64,000 nt of DNA from contig JAAVTG010000688.1 in NCBI GenBank assembly GCA_011947345.1, forward strand, positions 62,001-126,000. Reading direction: 5' to 3'. This document shows positions 29,496 through 41,600 of the stretch, piece after piece. This DNA comes from Phytophthora quininea. Lineage: Eukaryota > Oomycota > Peronosporomycetes > Peronosporales > Peronosporaceae. The notes under the pieces were generated by a model. That model did not search any database. It worked only from the letters and a program-made list of their open reading frames with translations, and was not told the DNA's origin. Both the position numbers and the translations under genes were made by a program. Numbering within the stretch: the stretch's first letter is position 1; each line of letters begins with the position of its first letter.

Positions 29496-30629
29496 ATGGC
29501 CGGCAAGCGGAAGCGCGGCGAGCAGTTCTCGGCGCACGAGAAGCTGGCGCACAAGAGCTGCCTGCTGCTGCAGCGAGAGGCCAAGAAAGTGCGCGGCTTC
29601 CTGGCGCGCAAGGCGGTGCAGCAGCTCAAGCAGCTTAGGGAGCAGCAGCAGCAGCCCGTGGCGGACGAGACCAAGCGGCAGCAGCGCGAGCAGAAATTGC
29701 GGCTCAGTATCGAGCGCCTAGAGAGAGAGCACGCGGCAATCAAGACATTGGATCTACAAGATCTGGTGGCCAGGGCCAGAGTGTTAACTGGGCTGGACAG
29801 GAAGCCGGAGGAGCATGACGAGGTGGACCAGTGGCAGGAAGGATCGGACGACGACAGCGGCAGCGACGAGGACGAGCAAGACAGTCAGGACGGGGAGCAG
29901 GATGAGCCTGCCCAGAGGCAGGATCAGGCTCTGGTCGACAAGCTGATGGATCGAGTGTTGGCGCACAAGCAGATCGTTCCGCTACTGGACGCGATCCGGA
30001 AGCTGGTGGAGAAGGAGGAGAAGGAGACCGAAAAGAAACGCCGTGCGCAGGAGAAGCGAGCGCTGAAGAGAGGTCGCCATGAGCTGGTGGGCGGAACAGG
30101 ACGCACTGCTACAGCACCAAGCTCGCTGTTCCTCGGCTCTCTGTCGGGAAGGGGAGACGACGATATGGACATGGGTGTAGACAGCTACGGTAGCATGGCT
30201 GGAGCGGACGATGATATTGCCGAGTTCTTAGGTGAAAGGAAGAAGAAGAAGAACCGACCTGGCCAAATGGCGCGGCGTATGAAGGCCATTCGACAGGAGG
30301 AGGCGCAGAAGCGCAAAGAAGACCGCGCCAAGGGCATTTTCCGTCCGTACCAGGACTCCACAGCACCGACGAACAAGTACGGTCTGTCGGAGCGGCCCAA
30401 GAAGGCGAAACCTAAAGCAAAGTCGGGTGGAAAGCAGGGAGACAAGAGGCAGTTGCGTACTAGCAACTCGAAGGCGACTGAACATCCGCAGCAGCATGCT
30501 GCCCCGAACCCTGCAGCTCCTGTGGAGGCTGCTCACCCGTCGTGGCTGGCGAAGCAAAAGATGAAGGAGAAGGAGAAAATCAGCATGCACGCCTTCAGCG
30601 GCAAGAAGATCACCTTCGGCGACGACTAG
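29496..30629 (+). CDS. BUD22: BUD22/SRFBP1-like ribosome-biogenesis protein
   Basis: Intact 377 residues. Highly charged with a basic N-terminus (MAGKRKRGEQFSAHEKLAHK), a helical middle, an acidic glutamate/aspartate block around 100-140 and a C-terminal signature. In that signature, KKKNRPGQMARRMKAI is followed by HPSWLAKQKMKEKEKI and AFSGKKITFGDD, matching the BUD22 ending (conserved HPSW-AK, GKKI-F-D). In yeast Bud22 acts in the nucleolus in small-subunit rRNA processing. Length is short compared with the yeast protein but usual for protist homologs. Confidence 0.82.
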   Translation: MAGKRKRGEQFSAHEKLAHKSCLLLQREAKKVRGFLARKAVQQLKQLREQQQQPVADETKRQQREQKLRLSIERLEREHAAIKTLDLQDLVARARVLTGLDRKPEEHDEVDQWQEGSDDDSGSDEDEQDSQDGEQDEPAQRQDQALVDKLMDRVLAHKQIVPLLDAIRKLVEKEEKETEKKRRAQEKRALKRGRHELVGGTGRTATAPSSLFLGSLSGRGDDDMDMGVDSYGSMAGADDDIAEFLGERKKKKNRPGQMARRMKAIRQEEAQKRKEDRAKGIFRPYQDSTAPTNKYGLSERPKKAKPKAKSGGKQGDKRQLRTSNSKATEHPQQHAAPNPAAPVEAAHPSWLAKQKMKEKEKISMHAFSGKKITFGDD

Positions 30630-30722
30630 CGCTAGAATTCATTTTCATAGACAAACAAAGGAAGGCCTGGGCTCTCTTGCGGCCTGGGTCTGTATATTCT
30701 GCTCTGAAGAAGTTCTACTAGT

Positions 30723-32285
30723 TTAGCTGCGGAACATCTTGGCAACTTGGTGCGCCAGACTGCTGTCGGTAGGAGCACACTGTCGGCGCAGCTCTGGGAT
30801 CTCGTTGTTCACAATGTTCTCGAGCGCAGCGATCTCAGAGTTCTTGAGTTTTGGCAGTTTACTGAAGCCCAACGTGTGGGCGGCCACCTGCAGCGCTGGC
30901 AGCACACGCTTCCAAAGGGACAGAACGTACTCGTCGCCCTCCGCCAACTGCCGGCCGTAGCGGCGGCGAAATAGTTCGCCCAAAGAGTCTTCGTGCAGCA
31001 GGTCACGCTCTAGCTGCTTCAGCACAGTCGTGTTGTGCCACACAACACCCGCAGATGCCAACACACTGGCAACGGACAAACCTGCCGCGGCTTCAATGGG
31101 GACACCGCCAGCCAATGCCGAAGCCGCCAAAGCGTTTCCTCCCACGAAGGTAGCAGCCACCAGTGCCGAGCGCCGCCACTTCTCACTAGCATAGCGAGCG
31201 CGCAGGTCCTCAAACACCTCAGCGTGCATCTTCAGTATACGTGATGAGTCGTACAGATTGGTGATGAGGTTGTCTACCCGTCGCTCGGGAGCACGCTGCA
31301 CCTCGCTCACCACCTCGTCACGCATCGCGTCCAGGTCCTTCATCGACGCACCGAGACCATCAGCCGCCTGCACCTGGTTGTCGTTGGTAGGAATGCACAT
31401 CGTGTAGATGCGCGGCAGATCCTTGAGCGGGATGACCTTGCTCAGGTTCCAGCACAGCGACCCGTAGGCACGCGCAAAGTCGTGGATCTTGCGGAACTGG
31501 TCCACCTTGTTCAGCACCAAATGAAGCTTGTGGTCCATGCCGACAAGCGATCTGGTAAGGATAGAAAGCGTCTCTCCAGTCGTGCCTGGTTTGTCCGGGT
31601 CGAAGAACAGCAAGATCACATCAGCGCGCTCGGCGTACCACCTGACGACTTCGGGGAACTCGTAGCCTCTGTCCGAGTCGAGTCCTTTAAAGCTGTCCGT
31701 CTTTGACAGTTGTGATCCTCCTCCGTAGTTGAACTGCGACTGGTGCGGAGGACTGCGGGGCGAGTCGATCATGCCGGGACTGTCCACAAGCATGCAGTTG
31801 GCCTGGATCCCTTTGCGCACCTTGAGCTGCGTGCGTTGAATGAGTGCGGGGCCGTAGACTCGGAGTCCTGAGAAGCCCAGGTCCGGATCTCCGACAAGTG
31901 CAGGCCCGTCTTGGTCCAGATCTTCGTGTCCTGGGGCGATGATGGTGAAGCCATCGTCGGTGGGGGCCACGCCCGTGGACTGCACGTCTCTCTTGAGCAG
32001 ATAGTTGATGAACGAGGACTTACCACTCGAGTGGTTGCCCAGCAGGAACACGAAGGGCAGAGACGGCAGTTTCTCCTCGCGGTGCTTGCGGTCGAGCGGC
32101 CCCAGCAGCTTCTCGTTCAGCGGCAGCAGCACGTTGGACTCGAGGCGGCTGGTCTGCTGCATGAGGCGGATCCACTTCTCGTCGTCTACCGCTTTCTCGC
32201 CCGCGATAGCCTGCGACGCTGCCAAAGACGACAGTCGCCGCGGGAGCAGCGGACGCACCGCCCGAACGGCGCCAAGACGCAGCAT
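30723..32285 (-). CDS. Dynamin-superfamily (EHD/sarcalumenin-like) GTPase, possibly mitochondrial
   Basis: Intact 520 residues from the ATG at 32285. GTPase motifs: P-loop GNHSSGKSS (about residue 82), switch/G3 DSPGM, G4 NKVD; the extended helical segment before the P-loop (MQQTSRLESNVLLPLNEKL) is EHD-like. The C-terminal half is helical with a hydrophobic hairpin (VAATFVGGNALAASALAGGV), suggesting membrane insertion; there is no EH domain. The N-terminus (MLRLGAVRAVRPLLPRRLSS) is basic and amphipathic, fitting a mitochondrial or plastid-derived targeting peptide. Predicted to remodel membranes with GTP hydrolysis. It converges on the BUD22-like gene, with 93 bp between stops. Confidence 0.82.
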   Translation of the reverse strand: MLRLGAVRAVRPLLPRRLSSLAASQAIAGEKAVDDEKWIRLMQQTSRLESNVLLPLNEKLLGPLDRKHREEKLPSLPFVFLLGNHSSGKSSFINYLLKRDVQSTGVAPTDDGFTIIAPGHEDLDQDGPALVGDPDLGFSGLRVYGPALIQRTQLKVRKGIQANCMLVDSPGMIDSPRSPPHQSQFNYGGGSQLSKTDSFKGLDSDRGYEFPEVVRWYAERADVILLFFDPDKPGTTGETLSILTRSLVGMDHKLHLVLNKVDQFRKIHDFARAYGSLCWNLSKVIPLKDLPRIYTMCIPTNDNQVQAADGLGASMKDLDAMRDEVVSEVQRAPERRVDNLITNLYDSSRILKMHAEVFEDLRARYASEKWRRSALVAATFVGGNALAASALAGGVPIEAAAGLSVASVLASAGVVWHNTTVLKQLERDLLHEDSLGELFRRRYGRQLAEGDEYVLSLWKRVLPALQVAAHTLGFSKLPKLKNSEIAALENIVNNEIPELRRQCAPTDSSLAHQVAKMFRS

Positions 32286-32403
32286 CGAAGGCGCAACGAG
32301 ATGATGATACAACTGCACTTTGAGCCACAAGTCGGCGAATAAGAGCTACCGCGACCGACCCAATGAAGTTTGTGCTACCGACTGAGCGATTTTTTTGTTG
32401 AAG

Positions 32404-33368
32404 ATGGCCGACGCCAAGAAGCGGCGCGTGGGTCCGACACCGAAGGACACGACGTCGCTGGCCGACGTGGTGCTGCTGGTGCACCCCAACTCTCTCCGTT
32501 CCTCAAGCCCCAGGATGCCTGCAACCTGCTGCTGAGCTGCCGCCAGGAGCTGGACCAAGACGTCCGCGACGCCATCGCCACGAGCGCGCTCAAGTACTTC
32601 TATCTACGAAACAGCGTCCACTTCGGACTCGACTGCGGTGGGAATTGGAATCGCCCCATGCCGTACCGTATCCAGGGATGCCGTAGCTACTGTGCCTGCA
32701 ATTGGAGCTCGGATAAAATAGTCATCCCAAAGGAACTGCCACTACCCAAGATATTGGACGCCCGCGTCAACCTGCTGCAGGCCATGTGTCTGCTGTTCAA
32801 GGGCATCAAGCCGTACTGCTATAAGGTGCTGCAGTTCTACCGCTCTCCGAGAAGACTGCACTTTGGCACGCTCCAGCCAGTTGTGTGCTCGCTAGTCGAG
32901 GCAGTTGAGAAGCAGCGCGTTGATGAGCATCCAGTCGCCCCTATTAATACGGACAATGAGGACGAATTGTCGAGACTCTTGGACAGGATGGAGCCAGGAA
33001 TGGGCACGAACTTTTTCAGTCCAAGCAATACTGAGGGGATCCTTTGACCGTCCTTGAGGCACATTGGAGGAATTCTAGTGGACAGACAAAGCAACACGTC
33101 CACGTGTCTGTACTGTGATGGGAGAACGGCCAGTTCGCTGTTTGAAAAGACGGAGGATGTGGCAGCAGAAGAGCAGGAGAGCAAGCTGCGGGCACACTGT
33201 GCGCAAGTTTATCAGCCCCTGAAGAAGTTTATGCTGAAGCATTTGAAACATGTCCGATTTGTTCGACCTCTTCCTGGGTGGAGCGAAGGAGGCGAAAATC
33301 GTGGGAACACTTTTTTGAGCTTGTGGCAGGCTTTACGCCTCCGGGTGTACTTTGTGGTGCGTACGTGA
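32404..33368 (+). CDS. Unidentified protein gene, frame broken and with an in-frame TGA
   Basis: I do not recognise this family. The ATG at 32404 (MADAKKRRVGPTPKDTT) has a lysine/arginine-rich start. The reading shifts near 32,500 to FLKPQDACNLLLSCRQELDQ, then a cysteine-rich part with HFGLDCGGNWNRP and CRSYCACNW. An in-frame TGA at 33045 is followed, in the same frame, by HIGGILVDRQSNTSTCLYCD and a helical end stopping at 33368. If both defects are errors, the protein has about 320 residues. The cysteines could bind zinc. It is divergent from the dynamin-like gene, 118 bp apart. Confidence 0.5.
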
Positions 33369-33790
33369 CAGATGTCCAAATCCCAAGGCGATGGATTCGT
33401 AGGCGCCTAGCACCTGGACATGTTGGCTCGTAGATAAGGAGCCCGTGCGGTTGACCCCGGATTTCAAAAGCGAGGCGCAGGTTTGTTCGAACCCCATCGA
33501 CCTTATCTGCCCAGCAAATCTGTACCGGCTGACAGAGTCACACGCCGGCGTTGTGTTGATGGAGGAAAATGTTGATGTAGCCTGGTGCGAGTACGGTGCT
33601 CTGGTGCTTATGTAGTGCTGATGCTTACGCGGACGGGTATTAATAATGCATGCTTTCACAGTGACGGCAATGGCAAATAAAGTTGAGGTGCTTTCACGAG
33701 TTCAGCTTTCGGGCGGCGAGGACACTGAACGAATTGGCCACTTTGCATTTTGCAACAAAACACCCAGAACCTCAAGTTTACAAGCTCATC
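33369..33790. other. Intergenic region before the secreted hydrolase gene
   Basis: About 0.4 kb with no supported gene. It should contain the hydrolase promoter. Confidence 0.35.
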
Positions 33791-34849
33791 ATGTTGGTGG
33801 GAAGAAACATCGCTGCGCTTGGCGTGGTGTCCATCGTCCATGCCATGCCGACGGCTGCTCAGAACATGTCATTCGGAGCTGACAACTTCTACCGGAGCAA
33901 CAACGTATCCATCCAGCCGATCACGTTCCCGAATCAGTTCCAGACGATCGTCGCCGCCAACCTCTTCACCCCCAAGGACCTCGATCCCAGCATCCCAGCC
34001 TCGGCTATCATCGTCGGCCACCCCATGGGCGCTGTCAAGGAGCAGAGCGCGAACCTCTACGCCACCAAGTTGGCCGAGCAGGGCTTCGTCACGGTCTCGA
34101 TCGATGTGTCCTTCTGGGGCGGCAGCGAAGGCGAGCCCCGCAACGCAGTGTCTCCGGACTTTTACGCCGAGTCTTTCAGTGCGGCTGTCGACTACCTCGG
34201 TCAACAAGACTTTATCGATCGCGAACGGATCGGTGCCCTCGGCATCTGCGGCAGCGGTTCCTTCGCCATTAGTGCGGCCAAGATCGACTCGCGTATCAAG
34301 GCTGTGGCGACTTCGAGCATGTACGACATGGGAGCCGCGAACCGCGATGCGCTGCGGAAGTCTCAGACTGTGGAGCAGCGCAAAGCGATTATTGCGCAGG
34401 CGTCCCAGCAGCGATGGGTGGAAGCTGCTGGCGGCGAGACGCAGTACACTGGCGGCACCACTCACGAGCTTACGGCGGATACACCCGATGTCCAGCGCGA
34501 ATTCTTCGACTTCTACCGCACGGTGCGTGGTGAGTTCACGCCCGTGGGCTCCTCAACGAACCTCACAACCCATCCGACGCTCACGAGCAATGTCAAGTTC
34601 ATGAACTTCTATCCATTCAACGACATCGACACGATCTCACCTCGTCCGCTGCTGTTTGTCGCTGGTGACCAAGCCCACTCCCTCGAATTCAGTGAGGACG
34701 CGTTTGCGCGTGCCAATGACCCGAAGGAGCTGTACTGGGTCTCTGGTGCCGGTCACGTTGATCTGTACGACCGAACGGAGCTCATTCCTTTCGCCAAGTT
34801 CGCTGACTTTTTCCAGAAGAGCTTCGCCAACACGACTGCCAGCGCGTGA
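33791..34849 (+). CDS. Secreted alpha/beta hydrolase of the YcjY/dienelactone-hydrolase-like type
   Basis: Intact; the ATG at 33791 gives a signal peptide (MLVGRNIAALGVVSIVHAMP), preferable to an earlier in-frame ATG at 33683. About 352 residues. Fold landmarks: GHPMGAVKEQSANLYATKLA (oxyanion region), RIGALGICGSGSFAIS (nucleophile elbow with C/S), FVAGDQAHS (acid) and GAGHVDLYD (histidine). The G-I-C-x-S-G elbow and the GxxHVDLYD end are typical of fungal and bacterial YcjY-like proteins, which hydrolyse esters or peptides of unknown identity. Substrate unknown. No clear partner among the neighbours. Confidence 0.8.
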   Translation: MLVGRNIAALGVVSIVHAMPTAAQNMSFGADNFYRSNNVSIQPITFPNQFQTIVAANLFTPKDLDPSIPASAIIVGHPMGAVKEQSANLYATKLAEQGFVTVSIDVSFWGGSEGEPRNAVSPDFYAESFSAAVDYLGQQDFIDRERIGALGICGSGSFAISAAKIDSRIKAVATSSMYDMGAANRDALRKSQTVEQRKAIIAQASQQRWVEAAGGETQYTGGTTHELTADTPDVQREFFDFYRTVRGEFTPVGSSTNLTTHPTLTSNVKFMNFYPFNDIDTISPRPLLFVAGDQAHSLEFSEDAFARANDPKELYWVSGAGHVDLYDRTELIPFAKFADFFQKSFANTTASA

Positions 34850-34985
34850 GCGAACAAGCTTTGGCTGGGCTGGCACAGCTTCATACCTACGACATGCACA
34901 AGGATCAGTGAAGTAATAAAATGTTGTTGCTTCCTGCAAAACCTTTTCCTATGAGCTATTTCCACACAGCAAGAATCGCCTCGAA

Positions 34986-35633
34986 ATGCAGTCGACGCCT
35001 GACCTCTGTCTGCTCATTAAACAGCAAGATGTCGACCGACTTCGAGAGACTTTGGAGGCAAAGCCAACGCTTATTTGCCAGCAGCGATGGGTATGCGCGA
35101 TTCCTTCTGCTGTACGAGTCTACTAGAGCTTAATTCCAGGCTAGTCTGGAGTGACAGGCCTTCATCGAGCTGTCTCTGTCGGTTGTACGGAGATTGTGGA
35201 GCTGCTGATCAGCCATGGAGCCGACGTGAATCAGCGAAGCACATGGGCAAGTGGTTCGTCGATAACGTTGCCCAACTGGTCATTGATTGTTGTCATTGTT
35301 GCTGCCAGGGCTGGTACTCGCCGCTGCATTTGGCTTGCAAAGCGGGAGCTGAGGACATTATCTGGTTGCTGCTGAAGCATGGAGCGAATTGGAATCTCCC
35401 CGACAAGGTTTGCCCGTCAAAGTCCTTCATCGTAGTGAAAGTTGCAGCCTAAATGGCTTTGTCTACTGCAGGCCAAGAAAACCCCATTGCAATGGGCTGT
35501 GCGAGCAGGCAAAGCCTCGATGGCCTACCGCATCGACCAGCAACTGCACGCCAAGGCCAAGCAAGCGCAGCAACAAGCGCGTGACAAGGAACTCAACAAC
35601 TCGCCGTTGACATTCGCAAAACTTTGCGGATAA
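34986..35633 (+). CDS. Small ankyrin-repeat protein, three introns
   Basis: Exons 34986-35090, 35145-35246, 35309-35407, 35472-35633 join in frame to 155 residues. The three introns are 54, 62 and 64 bp; the second starts GCAAGT (GC-AG). Protein: a short N-terminal helix region (MQSTPDLCLLIKQQ) and three ankyrin units: SGVTGLHRAVSVGCTEIVEL, WYSPLHLACKAGAEDIIWLL and KKTPLQWAVRAGKAS. It ends in an alanine/glutamine-rich helix and NNSPLTFAKLCG. Ankyrin repeats bind other proteins; partner unknown. Exon choice is supported by the ankyrin consensus running across every junction. Confidence 0.72.
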
Positions 35634-35687
35634 ATAATAGTTTAACTCCCTACAAGATGAAGCAACATGAACCTATCGCTCTGTATC

Positions 35688-38600
35688 TCACCGCCTGCGC
35701 TCTTGACCACCTGAGCTGCGGTTCGTCAGGCTGCTGAAGCTCCCGAAACTCTTCAGCTGCTGTGGTGTAAATGAATTCTTGAGAGATCTGGGCGTGTTCG
35801 ACAGGCCGAAGCGAGTGCTGCGGCCACTGCTGGTGGAACTGGCCTCGTGCTCGCTGGACGGGTGTTCCATCTGGTGCAGCGCCCTGGCCTGAGCTTGGGC
35901 CTCGGCCTGCGACGCAGCCTTCTCCTTCTCAAAGTCCGCGAGCATATCCGTCGCCTGGAAGTTGTCCACGAACGCGTCAAAGTCGTGCGAGGACGAGAAC
36001 CACGACTTGATCTCCTGTCGCTTGGAGTGGCCGTTGCTGCTGGGCTCTTTTTCTTCTTGACGCCCTTCGCCTTGCGCTCCTTCTCAGCGCACAGCACCAG
36101 CAACTTGTCGTAGAACTCGCGTACACCGCTGACAAACACAGCGGCGCACTCGGAGTCGTAATACTGCCGCTCGTCCAGTCCATTGGGGTCCAGTGATGAA
36201 GGATTAACACCGAGCTGGTAGTTGCTGTCCGAGTCCGACACATTGCTAGCAGAAGCAGGCGTCATCATCCAGCTAGAGCCAGAGCGACTGGTACTCAATG
36301 CGTCGTCGAAGCTGCGCAGTGTTGCATCCATTTGCGGATAGGCGCTGGCTGGCGATCGCAACGACTGAGAAGTCATTCCTGAAGCCGAGGCCGGTGTTGT
36401 CGGTCCGCGACTCGAAGACAGTTGCTGGCCTGAGTGTCTGCGACTCATCTTCACCCGCATCTTGTGGCGCTGCTTAGCGATCTTCTCGATGCGCTCAAGA
36501 AACTGTCTCCGCCACTTCTTTGGCAGTGGCACGGCATTACGAAGCGTCTTGTCGCTTGCTAGCGCGTCCACATCGTCCAAGTCAACGACGACAACGCAGG
36601 ACGAAATGAACCGCGGATCATTGCCGCACTTCTTGGAGAAGCCTACGCAGCTCTGCCACGTGTCGGTTGTCGCTCCTAATAAGAATGGAGGCTCTTCTTC
36701 CGATGCATCAATAGCAGCACTCGATGCAGGGAAGCTTCCCCACTCAAACTGTCGCTACTGCCTCGCGATGACGAGTACGAACCGCCAGCGGCACTGCCAC
36801 TGCCGCTACCCCAGCGCCAATCATGTGACAACCGAGAGAAGGACCGACGGCTCTTCGGTCGAGCCGCCAGCTCCGCCTGCGCATGTTGGAATGCGGTATC
36901 ATGGAGGAATCTCCAGGATGTCACAGGCACAAAGGGTAAGAACGTGTGCTGCCACTTGAACGGCTCCAACAACTTGAGCAGACTGGCCGTCACTTCCTGA
37001 ATCTGAGGGTACGAGTTGCCAATGACAATCACAGAGTTTTCTAGTAAAAGGACTCCAAGCAATTTCATCAACAACTTGGCGCCAAGCAGCCGCATCGTAC
37101 GCAGAATACCGATGCCCACGGCAGCCTCCTCTGCCTCCATCGTGTCGTACTCGGTCAGATACCAACCTGGTCGGGGATCTCCTGGCGCCACAGCTTTGTG
37201 TCGCCTTCACGCACATGGAACACTTTGAATTGGAGTTTCTGGCCCGTCCCAAACTGCGTTTTCACCTCCGAGTTGTAGTCGTAGCCAATGGATAGAACGA
37301 GCTGTCGGTCTTGGATTAGCGCGTGAGAATTCATTCGAGTCACGTCAAAGTCCAACATGCCGTTGGGATTCCCCGTAGTCCCCGAGGAAGCCACTCGACT
37401 TCCTCCAGGCGTCACAACTGAGTCAGTAGAAGTGGTGTCAAGTCCTCCGAAATAGAGAACAGCAATTTGTTGCGGATCAAACGCATCTAACAGCGTCCGA
37501 AGGTAACGCAAGTTGCGCGAGCGGAATTCAGACGTCTCGATCTTTCCTGCTACGTACTTGGTCTTTGCGTCATGCCAGAGGTTGAAAATCCACCAAAGCT
37601 TCTCGGATTGGACTTCGTCGAAGTCACACAGACCGATGGCGCCGTTTGAACTGCTGCCTTCGTCACGACCGAATCCATTCTCTCGTCCAAGCACGAAATC
37701 GTCGCCTGGTGGCAACGACCGGAGGTCTCCCAAGTCGATGAATTTGACCGACGACGTTCGTTTCATCGCACTTTGACCACCGGTCTCGGCAAGAACAGGC
37801 ATGCTGCCGCCGTCATGGGGACGACCTTGGTCGGTCCGTGAAAAAGACGCGTCAACTGGTGGAGACGGATAGTTCAGCACTTCGGGCTGAGGGGCGGAGC
37901 GAGAGCGCTCGCGGGTGTATCTTCGCGGTCTTCGATCGCTCGATTTCTTGGTGCCATGACTGGTCCCAGCACCCGTCTTTCCTGACGTTGCCGACGGGGA
38001 GGAACATTTGGTCGCTCACTCAAAGATGCCAGACCTGTTCGAGGTGTAGCAGAACTCTTTAATCCGCCGGCTGCGCCACCAGCTCCATACGACGCCGCGC
38101 CATCCTGATACGGTGACGGTGACGCTAGCAACTCAGAGATCGACGACATGGACTGATTCTTCTTGTGCCCGCGCTTCCCACCACTGGCAGCAACACCACC
38201 GCTGGGAGACGCAGTAGCTGATTGCTTCCCACTGCCACTCATCTGAGGTGATGGCACAGGAATCGAGAAAGAAGACGACCTGGAATTATTGCTGCCCACG
38301 CTAGAGACCGAGACGCTTGATCCGGTTGGGATCGCCCCCGCAGCAGCCAGATTTGCTGTCGAGCCGCTCGGTGGCAACCTCTTGTGAGATCTCTGCAGTG
38401 CTCGGAAGGTTCGCAGCTGGTGAACGATACTGCTTAGACACATCCGAGCACTTAGCAGCTCATCGAGATGCGTCAGCAGAGTCTCTTCAACGTATTCTGG
38501 TACGCGCTCAAATTGCTGCAGCTGGCAGGCATTGAGGATCAGTTGAAGCGTCATCGTCTCGAGCTTAACGATGAATCCTTCACTGAAGTTCAGGATCGGC

Positions 38601-41600
38601 ACCACGCAGAAGTGGCCTCTGCCCCCTCCGCGTGCGAATGGCGTCATGAAGTCGTGGAACCCAGTCGACGAGTTCAAAGCGTTTGCCTCAGCAACGTCGT
38701 GGAACGCAACGCGGCGGAAGAAGACTCCCTTCATGATGCGCACAGCTTCCTCCCAAAACGCGGTGGCTTCTTTCAGGTGCTTCTCGCTCTTGTACGACGC
38801 AATACGCTCGAGCCAAACCCACACTTCACTACAGAAAATCAACGTCCGCAGAAAGCACGCCGGGTTGGCAACTTGCTCCGCCAGGTTAAGTGCTGGGCGA
38901 AGTAGCTTTTGCGCTTCCAGTAGCACTTTCCGGGTTTTCTCAATGGTATCGTCGCCACCCAACGACGGATCTTCGACGCCGAGCGCCGACGATCCTTTGC
39001 CGGAGCTCCGACGGTGCAAATGGGACTTGAGCATCTCATCGTCCATATTGCTGCCGAGCGCGAAGAATGAGCGTTGGATTGGTGCTAACATAAACGAGAT
39101 GACCTCCAGAAGGACCTTCAACTGGTACAAGCTGTCGTCCAGCACGCGATACAGGTCGAACGCTGCCCAAAACCCGTTTTGCGCCTGCTCTTCCGCTTTG
39201 TCGACATCTCGAACGCACGTGGCGAATAGGACCATGCGGTCATTTAAGCGTTGCTTCTCTTCCTTGTTCAAGCCATACAAAGAGACGCCCAGGGGCTTTA
39301 GCATGTCTTCAACTTGTGCTGGGGACACCACGCTTCCCACAAAAGTGGAGCGACCTCGTCGCGTATTCTCTTCGCCATCACGTCGTGCCTCCCACTCGCG
39401 CTCCTGTTGCTCTCGACAAAATGCACGCAGTACCTTCCCATCAAGAACATGGAGTTCTGCTTGTTTGCGCAAGTTATCGCGGTTGTTCTTCACATGAGCC
39501 AAGGACAGCCACGCAAACGAGTTGCAAAAGTCGCCGAGCTTAAGGTACATCTTGACACGGCACGTGATGTAGCGCAGGGAAAAGGACATATCGAAGCAGT
39601 AACGCGCTTCGCTTCCCATGCCGCCGAGGCTCCGTCCTCCACCACTGCTGCTGGTTCCGGGCCCGGTTCCACTACTACTGCCTGGTCCACTGAAACCTTT
39701 GATATTCTCCTGTAGACGGTCGCAGAATGCTGTTGCCTCTCTCTCCATTAGCGAAAACATGTGACGACACGTGTCGAACATGCGCATCTTCAGCGCGTCT
39801 TCGGCGAGGAGCATGCGCAGTTGTGTTCGCTTCCCACGAGGCAACCGAGAGCTGTAGTTCAGAAGATGCTCAAGGACTCGCATCCCCTCTAGACACCGTC
39901 CACTCGAGCGGTACACATCACGCACGAGCAGGTGTAAGTTAATATCATGGTTTAACCATGTATCGACCTCGCTCGCATTTCCGCTACGCGAAGAGAGATG
40001 GAATGACCCCGAAAGAGACGACGACACGGAGCTTGAGGTGGCTGTCATCATAGTTCCACTTCGGCTTGACATTGCCTCGCTGCTCGAATAGCTTCCGTTG
40101 ATCACAGACGACAAGAAGTGCGGAGGGAGCAAGTTCGTATGGTCTCGAAGGAAATGACACGCTGTCGCCAAGTATTCCTCAGCACGCGTGAAGTTTCCTT
40201 CCCGAATCCAAAGCTTGGTCATCTCTTGTGTCAAGTACACGTACACTGTGATGTTGCCTTGCCGTTGTGCAGCTGCCGTGACCTTCTCGTGTAGTGGGAG
40301 CGCACGATGCACGTCATCCGCTTCCAGCGTTAATTTACATAGCAGTCGATCCAGCTTTTCATACTCACACCCCTGATTCAGGAAGCTGAAGAGTGCACTT
40401 GCGGCCTCCAAGCACAGGATGCCATACCGATACTTGTTGTTCTTGATCAAGACATTGCCCAAACTCTCCAGGCACTCACGTCCTAAGTCCGAGAGGAGTC
40501 CATCGTTGTTAAATATACTGAGATACGAGACCGTCACGACCTTGCTGCGGGTTCGGAGTGACGGGACCTTTGACAACTTCCCCACTGATTTCTTCGAGTA
40601 AGCTTCCAACAAACGCAAAGCTTCGTATGCAAGCGATTCTGCTGCCCGAAGGTTGCCTTGTGAGGTAGCAGTAACATGGATACCAGCTAATACCGACGCA
40701 CACTTCGCTTTTACCAGCGGGAACTTTGCGGCCGATATCCGCTCATAGAAAAAGCTCAGCGCAGAGTTGCGAGCTCGCGAGGATGGCCTCAACAGCTCAA
40801 ACAATTTGGTGCTAGCGCTCCAGCCACCAAGTCCTTTCGAGAGGTCGCCACGTTCATGAGCACTGTCGCGGTAATCCGGGTTGGATGACGATGAGCTGCT
40901 GCGGCTGTCGCGATTGTGAGGCAACAAGCCCACCAGAATCGGGTCCACCATGGCCTCATCGTCTTCAAACTCCAAAAGTTCTTCGAGCGCTGGAAGCGAG
41001 ATCTCAGCCAGCGCGCTCTTGCTATCATACAGGCTCTGGATATCGCACAGGATGAGAGCTTGAAGGCAAATGACGTCTGATGACAGTCCAAACTGTCGGA
41101 CATCTTCTGTCTCCACATTTCGCCTTTCAGCTGACGATTTGTGCGCCGTATACCGATTGCTGCGACTCTCAGGGCTTGTGTTTAAGTGCTGAAATAGCGC
41201 GCCATAGTACTGCAGCACTTCGTTTACAATTTGAGCTGCCGAATCGCCCGCTAGAGGCTCCAACGGCAGAAATGTGGGGAGCTGGTTGCACAGTTGCCAC
41301 TCGTATTCATATTCACCACTGGCAAACCCCGCCAGGTGATGACACACATAGCGCAGTTCGACAAGCGCCACGACATTCTGATGCTGCGGGAAGGCCTCCG
41401 CGCAGTGCAGCAGGATATCCTGGAATTGCTGTATCCAATATACAGTGGTTTTATTCCCTTGAGACGATGCGGACGACGACGTCGAGATCATTGACAGCGA
41501 CAGATGAGTAGCCAGCGGTACCACAGGCTTCGGGCCATACAACCGCGCAGCCTCCTGCAAAACCTCCATGCTGGATCCCACCACAAAGTCCAATTCGCGC

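Noticed and set aside
39316..39715. Plus-strand frames within the DENN gene
   Set aside because: Antisense shadows of the 1,463-residue minus-strand frame.
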